From Tubiluchus corallicola (taxonomy: Eukaryota; Priapulida; Priapulimorpha; Priapulimorphida; Tubiluchidae), in NCBI GenBank assembly GCA_030141605.1, contig JAQGDQ010000111.1, forward strand, positions 62,001 through 126,000: a stretch of DNA of 64,000 nucleotides, read 5' to 3'. The position numbers and the translations under genes were made by a program. This document shows, piece after piece, positions 1 through 13,200 of this stretch (position 1 is its first letter; every line of letters begins with the position of its first letter). Below the pieces are notes generated by a model. It had not been told where the DNA came from. It worked only from the letters and a program-made list of their open reading frames with translations, and made no database searches.

Positions 1-687
1 TAAGGCGAGACAGCTTAATAATTCGCGTTGCTATGTTTTCTACGTGATGCGCTAATCCTAAAAGGTGGGAAGAAGTTCAGACGCAAATTCGCCTATTGTT
101 TAGCCGAATGACACGTAGACGAGAGCAGTGACCGAGTGGTCACGATAGGTACTTAGGTGAAAAGTTAAGGATCGCTTGGCCTGGTTAATTAGTGGATGGA
201 TCATCGCCGGGAAACAAGCATCTCGGGGTTTTATCTGACACCATGCTGCTGTTGTTTCTCTCATTGAGGTAGGAGGTATAAGTGTCTGAACTTGACTGAG
301 ACACCGCTGCTGTTGACTATCTCAACTTGGAGTAGTAATTTTGCTAATGAGCTGAATTCTGGTCCAGCCACAACCAAGATTATCAATAATCTGCGTTAAT
401 TCAAGTGATAAGTTGTGCTAGACCGTAACCACCACATGCCATTACCGAATACACTAGCAAGAACATTACAACAATATACTACCAAGAATACATTCCCTCT
501 TCACCTATGTTGTATTGCTGCATAATTCACATTTACATGCCCTTATATGTGCGCTTAAAGAGCCATGTCAAAGACGAAGAACACCCCATTGTGCTTGCTA
601 TGCAGCCATTTTACTGCTTTCAAAGATTTCCCCAGTTGAAGGATTATTAGCCTAAGTAATACTGCTGCAGTCAATGTAGGCAGACTG

Positions 688-734
688 CATTATTTATAAT
701 ACATTTATGCAATTATTTATAATACATTTATGCA
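688..734. repeat. 23-bp tandem duplication
   Basis: Two adjacent near-identical copies of an AT-rich unit (ATTATTTATAATACATTTATGC-like, one base different at the start). No function seen. Confidence 0.6.
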
Positions 735-2559
735 AAGGCAGACGTCTACTGATGCTACTGAAGCTCAGAGCTGTAGTTAAAGAGATAATTAGGAACATTA
801 GATACTCCATTGGGAGTGTTAGCCTACTCATTAGCCCTCCTGTGTGTTTGTGTCAGGGCTACTAGCTTATTTGTAACATCCGTATTGATTTTCTTGCATC
901 TTACATACTGCAAAGATCATATGCTTTCCTTCACGCAGCAATGAATGCATTCAGCTGCCAAAGTCTAAGATAATGGTTATTAGTACTAGATTTTCATAGT
1001 GTGTTGTAGTGAGTGGTTTGCTAAACACGCATTGCATTAGTCGGTTTGCAAAGTTTCTCGACTTCTTCGCTTATAGATATATATATAATTTATTGGTTAT
1101 GCTCATTCACCAGCATTTGAATTAATTTCCCAGACTTTCTGTCACTGTTTAAACAGGCATCAGCTTGTAATGATTCATTTTATGCACAAGACAGTATTAG
1201 CACTGTTCACACGTTGCAATCGCTATCTAATTACGCTTAAACTGATATGAACTGCTATATTTTTAACATCGTATGAGAGAAACATTTTGGTCTAAGAAGG
1301 GACAGAGCCAGCAAAGGTGCTTTGCAAATGCCCTTGAGATAATCTTTATGCTTTTAAAGTTACATGCGCGTCATGTTCTCAGCTGACATTGCTGAGTCAG
1401 CAGTAAATACTGTAAAAGTTTGTCCTCTAAACATCAAATTCATTATTACAAAAACAAGCTCATTTTAACTGTAACTAATTTAGACTAGGTGTTTCCTGTT
1501 TGGTAATTTTCGCAACGCTGATATATAGATAGTGGTCCATGAGGTCATGCTGAGAAGGTGGTTATTACTTGTTATTATCTTTAACGATCTCGGTTAGTTT
1601 AAAGAAAGAAACGCAATTTGTCCTCATTTCTCAAATTTACGTGCGAACATTAATGCTTTATTGATTTATATCTTTGCCCCGTGTTCAATCATTTGTTTGT
1701 TGTAACTGCATACCTATGCTTTTAATTCTTGGGTTATGCATAATCCTTATCTTAGTTTACGGCTACTTTGGATAAAGTGCTGACACGAGTAAACTACTTC
1801 ATGTTTAACTGGATACACCATTTTTTACTAAAATCATCAAAGGTGTTAGCATTCGTGAAACCATACCTACATATTACCTGTACAAGAACACAAAAACATA
1901 CCTCGTTTCTATATGTAATCAATCACTAGTATTAATAAATAAATAACCAAACATTTACTTATTTATTATCATCGTGTACGCAGTAAGTAGTGTCAGGGCA
2001 CAGAAGAGATGGCGCGTAATTTTGCTAAATTACCACGACAATTTTCTTTTTCTTATTGCCAGTTACTTGGGTTGCAGATTTGATATTTTACAAGCTAGCA
2101 CGGGGATCCGATAATAGAATTCACGTGTTTCTATTCTATCAATGATCATAATCTTAATAATCATCATCGTCGCCACCACCACCGCCATCCTCGTCGTTAT
2201 CATCAAAATAAATGTTTATTTAAGAATGTAGTAAAGTAATCTGCAGTAAAGTAAGCTATATGTATGTATGTAGTTTATATTTATTTACATATCCAAGTAA
2301 GGCATACAAATTAGGACGCACCTGTATATGTTCAAAAGTTAGACGATTATAAAATTTATCTATATCATTTACTAACACTAGAAACACCACTAAATAAAAT
2401 TAAATATGCAGTATTGTACATTTGTTATTGTTTGTAGATTAGCTATTTACTATTTATTGCATCTTTTTTCCTATAACTTTATCACTGTTTTTTGTTGATA
2501 TTGTTTTTTCTTATATCTGATTTGTAGTTTTTTCTAGCAGTTTTGCAGCGCTTATAGTT

Positions 2560-2765
2560 TTTATTTTATTAATTTAAGAAGACTAGCTGATTCGATAACC
2601 CGATGGTCTTTCGTTACCCTTTCTCTTTCACTCTCTTAATCTCTGCTGAATATATTATATTTTCTTCCTTTTATTTTCGTGTAAACTTTGTATGATTAAT
2701 CAATTTTGTATTTTATGTAAATGTGCACTAGAAGAGATTAATAAACTTGTCTATGTCTATGTTTA
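2560..2765 (+). mobile_element. LINE-type 3' tail (family A, copy 1)
   Basis: The segment has the pattern AGAAG-x-CTAGCTGA-TTCGATAACC-x-TGGTCTTTCG-x-TACC and then a pyrimidine-rich run, and ends with AATAAACTTG followed by TCTATG repeats. The same ordered pattern occurs at 20810-20990 and, reverse-complemented, at 25740-25805. Shared order plus a simple-repeat tail fits the 3' end of a 5'-truncated non-LTR retrotransposon. The 5' limit is not known and may extend to about 2140. Confidence 0.5.
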
Positions 2766-2812
2766 ATCCGTTGCTCTGAAAGTTATTCTAATATTAACCC
2801 TTTCTCAAACTT

Positions 2813-2813
2813 G

Positions 2814-2903
<90 letters not shown>

Positions 2904-2942
2904 GCGTGTGCGTGTGCGTGTGCGTGTGCGTGTGCGTGTGTG
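2813..2942. repeat. TG microsatellite passing into CGTGTG repeats
   Basis: A short TA run, then about 80 bases of pure TG, then seven CGTGTG units. A second array with the same composite order is at 29490-29566. The long reading frames through it are artefacts of the repeat. Confidence 0.95.
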
Positions 2943-3934
2943 TCTTCCGGCGTTGATGTGTTTCAAGCGTCCATTAGTTGTGCCATTGTAAGAATATTTG
3001 ACAACATCAAAGTGATCATGTTGTTTGGCACCATGTGTAATGCAATGCAGGTGAATCACCCCTGCTGGTTTGTTTAAATTTATGGTCAGTTTTTACTCTG
3101 TAGCTAACAAATTTGGGCCAGTGAACTCAAGATGAAGAGCAACTGATCACCGTTTGTACGCGTTTCAGTTGTTCCGAACTCTGACCAGTGACAGTGTATA
3201 TAGCCGCTAAACGTCACACGTTTCCTCTCAGAGACTGCCATTGTCCGCTCGGTCACATTGGTCAATTTTATCTGTGACCATGAAATAATCAGATTTTTTC
3301 TCCGCTTCTTCCGAGCACAGATTTCAATGTTCAAACACTTTATCATTTTTTATAAATTTTTGTTGGATATTTAATTGAAATATTTTTCACGAAACTGCTT
3401 GTACTGTGTGTTAGTGGACAAATGTCTGGGACTGTTACTGCTTGAGTATATTAATAAAATAAATAAATACATGCATTGTTAAATTCTTTGCCGCTTTGGT
3501 AACTTCTGTTTCCATAGCGCAACACTACTGTTATAATTTTTGCATGTAAATGTATGAAAGTTACATTGAGTGACCCTAGATGGTAATATGCAGTTAGCTT
3601 GCAGTCCAAGGAGGTTTTAGCTGTGCAAGAAGCTAAATTAGGGACGGTGGCTGCTAGTGAAGTTTGACAAAACTAGGCTCTTTGTGCCTGGTTACAGCCT
3701 ACCTTAGCCCATTGGTCATTTTACTGGCCAACTAAATGTAGCTAATCACCACAGTTAGAACTTTTAAAATGTCATTACTAATGGCCAATTTCTTTGTACA
3801 AGGTCAGGGCACTAATCACTGCAACCTCCTCTAACATTTTATTTTTCCTGGGCCCGCGACTGCATATGTTTTACTAAGTTAATCACTGTTGGAACCATTG
3901 TTTGAACAGATTTATTATGATATGACATCGCGCG

Positions 3935-4015
3935 CCATGCCTCATCCAATATTCTCATCCAAATCCTATGACGCCATGCCAAATTCTCATCCAAATCCTA
4001 TGACGCCACGCCACG
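3935..4015. repeat. Short tandem duplication (CATCCAAATCCTATGACGCC)
   Basis: The phrase ATTCTCATCCAAATCCTATG followed by ACGCCA occurs twice within 70 bases, flanked by further CATGCC/CACGCC repeats. It lies about 100 bases before the nuclear receptor ATG, in the likely promoter or 5' UTR area. Confidence 0.7.
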
Positions 4016-4099
4016 CCATACAACACATTATAATTACGTCACGATGTGACATAATGAGGTAACGTTGGCACTTTTTTCAGAATGACCAGGTTTTGAAAC

Positions 4100-4225
4100 A
4101 TGGCCGGCCAAGAAGACAAGACTTCGGAAGACAGGCGTGTGCTGGCTAACATCCTTACTTGCCTTGTCTGCGGTGACGAAGCGTCCGGATTTCATTATGG
4201 CGTCGAGACATGTGAGGGATGTAAG
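4100..4225 (+). CDS. Nuclear receptor exon 1: N-terminus and first zinc finger
   Basis: Residues 1-42. The A/B region is very short (20 residues), followed by [20 protein letters not shown] and CK. The exon ends in phase 0 at AAG|GTGAGA, so the intron cuts the P-box directly after CEGCK. The ATG (AAACATGG) has a good start context and no in-frame ATG lies just upstream. An acceptor-like TTTTTTCAG at 4080 leaves open that upstream exons add UTR or more N-terminus. Confidence 0.88.
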
Positions 4226-7200
4226 GTGAGACCCGTAAAATTGTCCTGCTGCCTTGGAATACTAAATGGGCATGCTTATTTTCGTTTTGTGCATACAATT
4301 GGTATCAAAATAGAACAACTGCATAGTGTGCGGAAATTTTGTGTAATTCAAAGCAGGTGATTTTTTATTGTCTATGACGTGCGGTACGTGTTACACGAGT
4401 AAAAGAGGCAGTCGTATAATTTTCTCGTTTTCGTGCTAGGTTGGCCAGGGTGGCCACGTGATTTAGATTTCGGACTGCAACTACGCAGCCTTGAGTTCGA
4501 TACTAGAAGCTGCCAATGCCAGGAGATATGCTCTTTGTGTTATTCGTTATTTGTATGTTGCGTACTTACCTATATTGTAAGTCGCTAAATAGCCGTTAGT
4601 ACTAATGTCGTCTGTTAAATGAGTGGCGGTAAATAAATCTCGTCTTCGTCTTTTGCACATGCGCGTCGCCATGGTTTCATTTTCAGCAGATAACCACGTG
4701 TTGGTTTTCGTAATGTGATAAGAACGTAGAGGTTTACTAGGCATTATTAGCCACAGCTTGTCGCGGCGCAGTGAAAATATGGCAGTAATTAATCATGCAG
4801 GGAAGATATTAAATTTTCGCTAGCAAGTGTTTGCATAATTTTGCTCTTCCCGTTTTAGAGTAATTACGTGAGTTTATTGTAGAACGTATTACTCTTATTA
4901 GAGGTTTGTTATTAGAACCCTGTTGTTATTAGATTACAAATTATAATTATTGTGAATTATTAGTGTTATTAGTTGCTGTATATTGCTAATATTGCTACTA
5001 TAAATAACATAAATATTCTAGCTGTTCTTATTAATATTAATGCACATATACTTGCGTCCAAAAAGTGCAATGAGAAAATGCGACGAGCGAGCGTCATGTT
5101 GTCAGGCGTGTTGTCAGGCACGGAATGGCATGCTGTGTGGCAGAAACGGCTTTTAGTAATTTTTACCTAGCTGTGATCTGTTGCACGATTCGCACATTTT
5201 GCTCAATTACCAATAATTTCCGCACGTTGCAGGTACTTGTGTATTTGTGCCCTATATGATCCTTGGCAAGTTGGCACTTAAGCTGCATCAAGAATTGATG
5301 TACTGTTTTATTTGCTATCACCAGTCCATATTATGCACATCGGTTTGGTATGTGCGTTGGAAAGATGTTTGGGAACATAGGGACAATCAGATATGGCCTT
5401 CTATCCCAGCAAGAGCTGACGTTGTAAACAAAACTGCCTCAAGTTTTACGTATTTTAGACCTGGTCGCTGAATCAGACGCACACACCGTTGTGGTATTTT
5501 GTAGATGCATGTGTGCTGTGCATGTACCCTAAGGGCCCTTAGCTTCAGTTTGAACTTCTAGTGCAACGGTTCTCAACCTTTTTAGAGCGTTAACCCCAAG
5601 TCGACCATTCAGTGCCTCCATTAACCCCCATCTCTACCCCTGGAAGGAAAAATAACTGAAATAATTCAAATTTCAATTTGAAACAGTCCCAGATTCCAGG
5701 AATTTGATTGTGATTGTAACAAGTTTGAGGACCGTTCCCATGAGAAAGCCACCAAGATATCAACTAGCTACGTCAGATTCAATAGCATTGCGTGGGTGGG
5801 GGTAACAATATGCTTTGATCTCACTGTGACACTGTCTTTATGTTCACTTATCGCTTAATACATCACTCTGCAATCTAATAACAGGCCTGATCTAATAAAT
5901 AGGTGATTTTTTTTCTTCTGCATGTAAATTCCCATTAACCCCCAGAATTGGTGCCATTAACCCCCTGGGGGTTAATTAACCCCCGGTTGAGAAACCCCCT
6001 TCTAGTGTAATTCATAAATCACAAACAACTTTGTGTTTAAAGCACAAGAAAACCCTCCACTTACATAAAACTTAAAAACTCGTCTTGAAATTTTATACCG
6101 CTTACATATTGCCTTTTTGTGTACAGGACTTGCATCTGCAGTAACGTTGTATAAAACTTGTAAATTTAAACTTCCGTGATAACTGTTAGGCGCAGCCATT
6201 TTAATGGTAGGTCGTTTGAAACAAGTTTAGATAAAATTGCGTGAAGTTTGAAAAAATAATCACAGGACATAATTTAACATTGCTTTTTCTTTCCCTGATT
6301 TACGTTTGCATAACAAAATGACGTCATGTAATGGCGACTTCAAAACAGTATTGCGAGAGATAAGATTTAAAATGAAAACAAATGAAAAATCCTTACAGTA
6401 TGATGTATGCAAAAATTGCTGTAAGGTAGTATAATTTTTAAGGCGATTTTTCTGAAACCTACTTCAGGTACCCCTTTTCTTATCCTTTAATTAGATATCA
6501 ATTGACTGAAACAAAATACAACATGATCATCATCATGAGCCCAATTCTGTCTGCTACAGACACTGGCAGGCAGAATTCGTAACTAAAATAAATCTACCCT
6601 CAAGTCAGGTAAACACTGCAGTCAATCTAGTAGAAAACTAGACATGTTATTACAGTGATTTGCCACAACAAAAAATACTATTTAAACTGATAAAAGAATT
6701 AACTTTAATGAACTGTCAAAATGTCCCTGTTGAACTGCGATCTCGATGCAAGCTGCAACAATGCATCATCAAAATATTGTAAAATATAAGAGGAAATCCT
6801 TTATTTAAGCATGAACCAATGTTGTGCTTTATTAATAAAAAGTGTAGTTCCACCTATTTGCCTAACACAGTACAAAGTCAAAGCAAGTCATCAGTTTTGC
6901 CAGCTATTTGTCGTATGATTTTTGTCAACAGTTACTTGCACTATAACTTTTCTATTAGGTGTAAAACCGAAATTTACCTCTCCTTTGTTGATATCATTTA
7001 ATGGGAAACTCATTGCTGCATTGTCATATCTGTCTTCACTGCGTGACATGCTCTCTTTTTTCTTGCAGGGTTTTTTTCGTAGGCGTTTGCTTCATGGCCT
7101 CCAACACCAGTGCATCAACAACGGACAGTGCATCATCAACCGCATCACTAGAAACTCGTGTCAGCCATGCCGCCTGAAGAAGTGTTATGCTGTTGGCATG

Positions 7201-10200
7201 TCCAAGGATGGTACGGGCTTAAACTTTAGGACGAAAGATTCCTGTTTTTGGTTTTTGTCCTGCATTGAAACTGCTCAGCAAAAATTGCTTCCTGCAGTTT
7301 TGATAGTGCTGCAGTTTTGTCATTCACTCTGTTGCTAACTCTAGATTCTCCGAAATTCTGATTACACCAATTGCATATGAACCACTTTTACAGTCTGCAA
7401 TAGTTAGAGTGGTGAAGCATTTATTTGAGCTTGTTCTGTCATGATTAGATTTAGATTAGATTAGATTAGATTAAATTTATTGACTACTTTTAACAGCGAG
7501 ACTCGGCAAAGTCGACAGAGTGTCTGGGTCAAGGTCAACATGATCCTGACCCCGAACCTCGATTCCAAATCCTGTTACCAAATGTTTAGTCCCATCTTCA
7601 AATCTTGTTCCCAAACTCCTCGTCCTGTCCCAACCCTGAACTTTAGTAAAATTTATAATATTTGAAAAACGACATTTACATAAGGTTTTTGAGGCACATC
7701 AAGAAAAATGTTCCAAATTATTCATTGCTTAAATTTCACAAGAACGTAGTTTTTATTGTGTTTATTTTCAAAGCTTAGCTGCATTCGTTCGTTACCCTCT
7801 ATTTTTCACATTTTTTCGTGGGATGGACAGAGGGAGAGTGCATTCAACCAGTATGTGAGTGTAATTAATTAATTCTGGCGAGTGTGGTTTGCCAGTAATA
7901 TTGGGGTAATTTACCAAAATATATAGAATAGTGTGACCGTCTTACAAAATATATTTTGTGTAGTTTTTGTCTCATTGCCACTCCTGTTATCTTGTTTATC
8001 AGAAATCTGCCCGAGCTCTTAATGTTACTTGGTCATATATATGCATAATCATTCTTTCTAACTATTATTTTAACTTCACAGGAGAGAGATTCCCATAAGG
8101 TTACATTACTTTTACTTAGCATATTGAAATATGCAGGTTCATGCATATTTTGATTAGCTGGCAGGATGCTGGCTGTGCTAGAGCTAAAATTGTGTAATTT
8201 CACTGTATACTGATAATTTACTGATAGTATGTATGGTTCGGGGTCGGGAACCATGATTCCAAACATTTGCTCTTTGACCCGAACCCCAATCCCAAACACT
8301 TCACCTCAAAAACCAAAAATTCCGAACATCGAACACAATTAGCTTCGTAAACCCTAATTAAGAGTCCTAAGCAATATTATTTCCAACAAAAGAAGTTTTT
8401 TCAGCCTGACAGCAGGTATTTTTCATCTTGTGTGTCACCACTAGAACCCTGTCTACAGCAAGTTAGCCTTGGTCTCTGCCTCCATCTTCCAGGTTCCATT
8501 GAACGGATGTCACGAGTCCAGCAAATTCTGCTCCCTTTTGTCATACAGGAATGGTATTTGAGTAAAGCGAGCATTAAAGTGGTTTTAGATCCTGAAAATG
8601 GTGTTACAAATGAGTGTAGAATATCACTATCTCAGAGTGAAGATATTTTGGTTTATTCCACTTGTCTTTTTTCATGATTGTCTCACTGCCTGTAACAAAT
8701 TCATCTGTAAACCACTTTGCAACGGCGTCACATCATATCATGTCATAGTTGACCAGTCATTCTATGGCATCTTTTAATTATTTTCCGATCCTTTGTATGT
8801 AAGACTTAAATTCTTGTTTTTTTTGTGTAGGTTGTAGACTGGGTAGAAGGCCCAAAATGACTGCGTTTAATGGAAGTCAGAAAGGCTTTTGCGATTCTGC
8901 GCCACCAACATGTTCCACTATTGACATGGAATCGCTGTATGAAATATCTTCTGTTGGAAGACCTGCAGACAACAGAATTGTGACTGACAACACATTGTCT
9001 CCTAGAAGAGCTCATGAAGATGGCACTATTTGCAATGGTAGTTTGGTATCACCTTCTAGTACAAGCTTGACATCACCTAAATCAGCACCCGAATCAGTCA
9101 ACAGTTTGCGTTCACCTTTGTCTTGTAACCAAAGTCCTGAAATGGTTGATAATGTTCCTAAAAGAGAAGCATCTGAATGCAAACAGTCCTGCAATGGCAA
9201 AGAAGGCGATTGCCCCCCTTTGTTACCCATTCACAAAGACAAGTCAGATTTGACAAGTCTCGTGTATGAACCAGCCGAAGAAGGAACTGACGTGAACTCC
9301 ATGCCTGGCAAAATTTTTCCCTTGTACGTTGGCGTCAATCCTTCTTCCTGTGTTCCACTGTTCATGATGGTGAAAGCAATTTCTGGCACAAACCGTGTTG
9401 TGCCAATAATGGGACCAAATGGACCACACATTATACCGATTACCTCACTGACTTCAACTCAAATGACACAGTCTTCTGGCAGCGTATCATCGTCGTGCTC
9501 AGAATCGTCATCTGGAACCAAAACGTCGCCCTCTTTGACTACTGCCAAAGAAAGTAACCTACGCTCGTTGGATTCTGAGTTAAAACATTGCGATAAAGAA
9601 AAAAATCAAGAAACTACTGATTTGCTGATTGAAACTAATGAATTTGTATCTTATAACACTCAGGAAAAACCTTTGAAACGCCCTTCATTTGGCGAAGAAG
9701 ACCTACAGCCAAAAACAAAGCGGCCACATCCAAGTGAAATGTCTTCATCAAACACGAGTGAAGAAGAGATGTCCTTTAGTGATATGCCACATCTCCGTTA
9801 TATCGTTAAATCACCATCCTCATTTGGGGAACTGACCAGACTCCAACGAGAACTAGAAGCTTACCGTCATCCAGAAAAAAGCAATCGAAGACATTCTGAT
9901 GTTCCAAAGACGAAAAAAGCTCAAGCCTATCGTAGATCCTCATTACCTGCACTCGTAGAATCTCCACGCCAGTGCTATTCATCTGACCGATTAACTACTC
10001 AAACTAATCCTCATAGTTGCTTCACATACAAAGATGATGTGCAAGTGCCAGTAAATGATGGCAACGCAGCCGTTAACCATTTTAGTGCAGCAACCTCGCC
10101 TACCGAGCACCTGGATAAAAGAACTAATTTACAGCCAGTAGAAGACCCCATTGTAAGTCAGCGCCACCAAATATCTAGGATACAGTATGGGTGCATTAGA

Positions 10201-13200
10201 AGTACAGAGTCCACATATCATCATGTTAGAAGTTCAAAAAGAGATGTGACGAATACTGTCGGATCACGTTCACAAGGCTATCCAGAAAACTGCTTGAACA
10301 CATTTCAGCATTCTGAAAGCGGTACTGAAGACACGGCAGCAAGTAGTTTGTCCAGTGACATGTGGGCCCGAAGTCCTGTTCCAGTTATTAAAGTAGAAAA
10401 TTTTTCCCCTAAGCAGGATTTGCCAGATAGGCATGTTTCAGAAAACCTACAGTCAAGAAGCTTTTATACTATAAATCCTTCTGAAGAGGATTTCCATAAT
10501 GATGAAGTGGAAAAATCATCTACTGTTCCTCAACTAGTTCTGCATGGTACCCCGCCTTCATCAGATGGTACATTCATTTCGAATGTCCACTCTTTTCCGA
10601 GTCCTTCCACTGCTCCGGCTCGTTTGCATCAGAGTTCTGCGCCAGAGTGCACATCAAGTCTGCATGAACTACAGCTGTCTGCAGAGTTGCACGCCGTCAT
10701 GTCTCAGTCGCCGACTGCCACGCCCAGCCCACGCAGTTCCGACTCGGCAGCAGCGTACCACAATGGCATCATGGAGTCTCCTCGACAGAATGTATCACCA
10801 TCAAGTGCAGTTGAAGAAAATATGTCTGCATATGATGAAGGTATAGTAATAGCAAATTGTGTGTCTTTAACTGTCTGACTGAGTTTAAGAAGTTTCGACT
10901 AGCCATTTCGTGATATCGCAGCAACATTTTTATTGTACTCACCAATTGGATAAAGATACATTTTCTAAAAAAAAGATCTTTTATCTTTGTTTGATGAGAT
11001 AAACTGGTGCGAATTTCGGACGGAAATTTCTCCAAATCTGGCTAGTTTCTAGCTCATAGCTTCTACTGCAGAAGATCTGTAGAGTATTCCAGAAAAATGA
11101 TTCAATTGAGAGCCATGAGGGGGATATGAGTTTCAGCTCATGTTCTTGTTCATTGGATTATATTAATTATACAATGTCCTGTGTTACTGGTTACACTTAT
11201 CGATGATAAATCATTAACCCCTATACTTCATGCACAATTATTAATGCTGCACGTTCAGTTTACAGTTAATCTGCAGTTTCCACTACTGGGGAATTTGTTT
11301 GCCAATATGCTGGACAGAGTTTTACACATGTTGTTGATAAAACATCATTTCTTTTGCTCAAAGGACAGGAACTTAGGGGAACTAAAGCTTTCGGTTTTGT
11401 TTGATAAAAATTATAAATCTACAAATATTTTAGCACAAAAGAGCTACTGCTAAAATTATCCACTCACATAACTGTCTGACTGAGTTATTTTGACTATTTT
11501 GATTCTCTTTTATGTGGACGTCCGGATTGTTCAATAAATTTATACTGCAGAGCATTCAGAATAAGACAGCTAGGGGTAGTTTTGTGTAACTGGGAAATTC
11601 CATCTAAAGAGGCGCTCAAAATTTTACATTGACTGAGAGATAGAATCATATTTAAGATTTTGTGCTTTGTGTTCATATGTTTGCACAATATGGCTCCTGG
11701 TTACTTATTTAAACTTCTTGAAGTAAAAGCTTTCTCAGTTTGGACACGCTCCAATGCTCAGGCAGAACAGGGCATCACTCTAATTGTACCCTTTAATCAT
11801 TGTAAAACTTTTGCAGACGGATCTTTCTCATAGCTGCCCCCAAAGAATGGAACAATCTCCCACTTGATTTGCATTGTAGTACTAAATTTGATGTGTTCAA
11901 GAAAAAACTTGACACTCGTCTTTTGATTTTGTCCTTTTCGAGCTAAACTTGTTACAACTATTACATAATTTCATGTTGTGTATACACTGTATGGTTTAAA
12001 TTCACCAGGTTTTATCGTTTTGTATTTGAATTTTAACTATAATGCTGATACTGTTGTTAGGCACCATAGAGTACTATTTGCAATTAACTGTGCAGGAAAA
12101 ATTTTGCGTAATAGTAATAATAATAATACTAGTAATACATGTGATAAATTTTGTCCCACAAGTACCGTTTCAAAGGTACATTTCATAACAGCAAGATTGG
12201 CTAATTTGATTTACCGTATTTTCCCGTGTATAAGAGACCCTTGTGTATAAGAGACCCCTTCAATTTTTAGGCAAAAATTCTGGAAAAAAGTTTTTTCAGA
12301 CGGACATTTTTAGAGGGTAGAGTACAACTTTTTTCAACTCAGTGCGGTACTGAAAACAAAATAAAACCAGTTAATGTGTTGTAGAAAAAGAGTACTGGTA
12401 TATATTAAAGTGCGTACCTGCAAACCTGTAACAGGAAAAGAGAAAACGAGGAGATAATGCCTGTGTCACGATGCTTGTATTGCTTACAACCGCTTCATAG
12501 TCGAACGCGACACGCAAAACAGTTGTAGAGCACTTATTTCTTTAAAATCATTAGTGTCACAATTTATGCATCTTATTGAAAAGACTTACTCCCATGTATA
12601 AGAGACCCCCTATTTTTAAAGTGAAAATTCTGAGCAAAAAAGGGTCTCTTATACACGGGAAAATACGGTAGTTCAGTGTTCATTTAAAAGATGGCCATCT
12701 TCACTTAATGCTTTTCTTTGTGAACACTTTAACTATTTGTGAACGTTTCTGTAACTGCAGGCATTCGGCTGATGGTGACGTTGGAGCGACTGCACGAGGA
12801 GAACATGAAGAACCCGCCGTCGGGTTGCCGCCAGATGCTCATCGATCACATCAGCGAAATTGTGCTCACAGCAAAAGAGCAGCTGATCTTCACAAAAAGA
12901 GCAGACATTCCAGCTAAATGCCGAGAAGTATTATCAAGAAAGCAGGTGAGAAAGTTTACTGCTCAAGCTGTTGACATCAGAGGTGTTTCTGGTTTGTCTG
13001 TGAAACCAAAACTATTGTAACTTACATATAGACATCATTCTATATAAAATGGCTCTGTTGGTAGCTGTTGAACTGCTTTCTGTTGACATTTACGCAATTA
13101 TAAAAGCCTGTTATTGTTATGTGTCATTATCTCATTGTAACCCTGCAGCCGGTACTTGTCAAAAAACTGTTTAATTGCATATTGAGCATCATTGTGGTTA

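Larger units (their letters stand above)
1..4099. other. Upstream region without a recognised gene
   Basis: No coding exon could be supported here. The stretch holds AT-rich single-copy-looking DNA, a 23-bp unit repeated twice at about 688-734, a LINE-type 3' tail near 2580-2765, a long TG microsatellite (2813-2942), and a short tandem duplication at 3935-4015 just before the nuclear receptor. The receptor's promoter and any 5' non-coding exon should lie here, but no TATA box or start site can be assigned. A splice-acceptor-like run ending in TTTTTTCAG at 4072-4080, 20 bases before the receptor ATG, suggests the first coding exon may be preceded by a 5' UTR exon. Confidence 0.5.

Noticed and set aside
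2805-3077. Two overlapping reading frames of Val-Cys and Thr-His repeats
   Set aside because: They are translations of the TG/CGTGTG microsatellite in both directions.
4438-4510. Possible tRNA gene
   Set aside because: A- and B-box-like motifs are present but no acceptor or anticodon stem pairs; a SINE is more likely.
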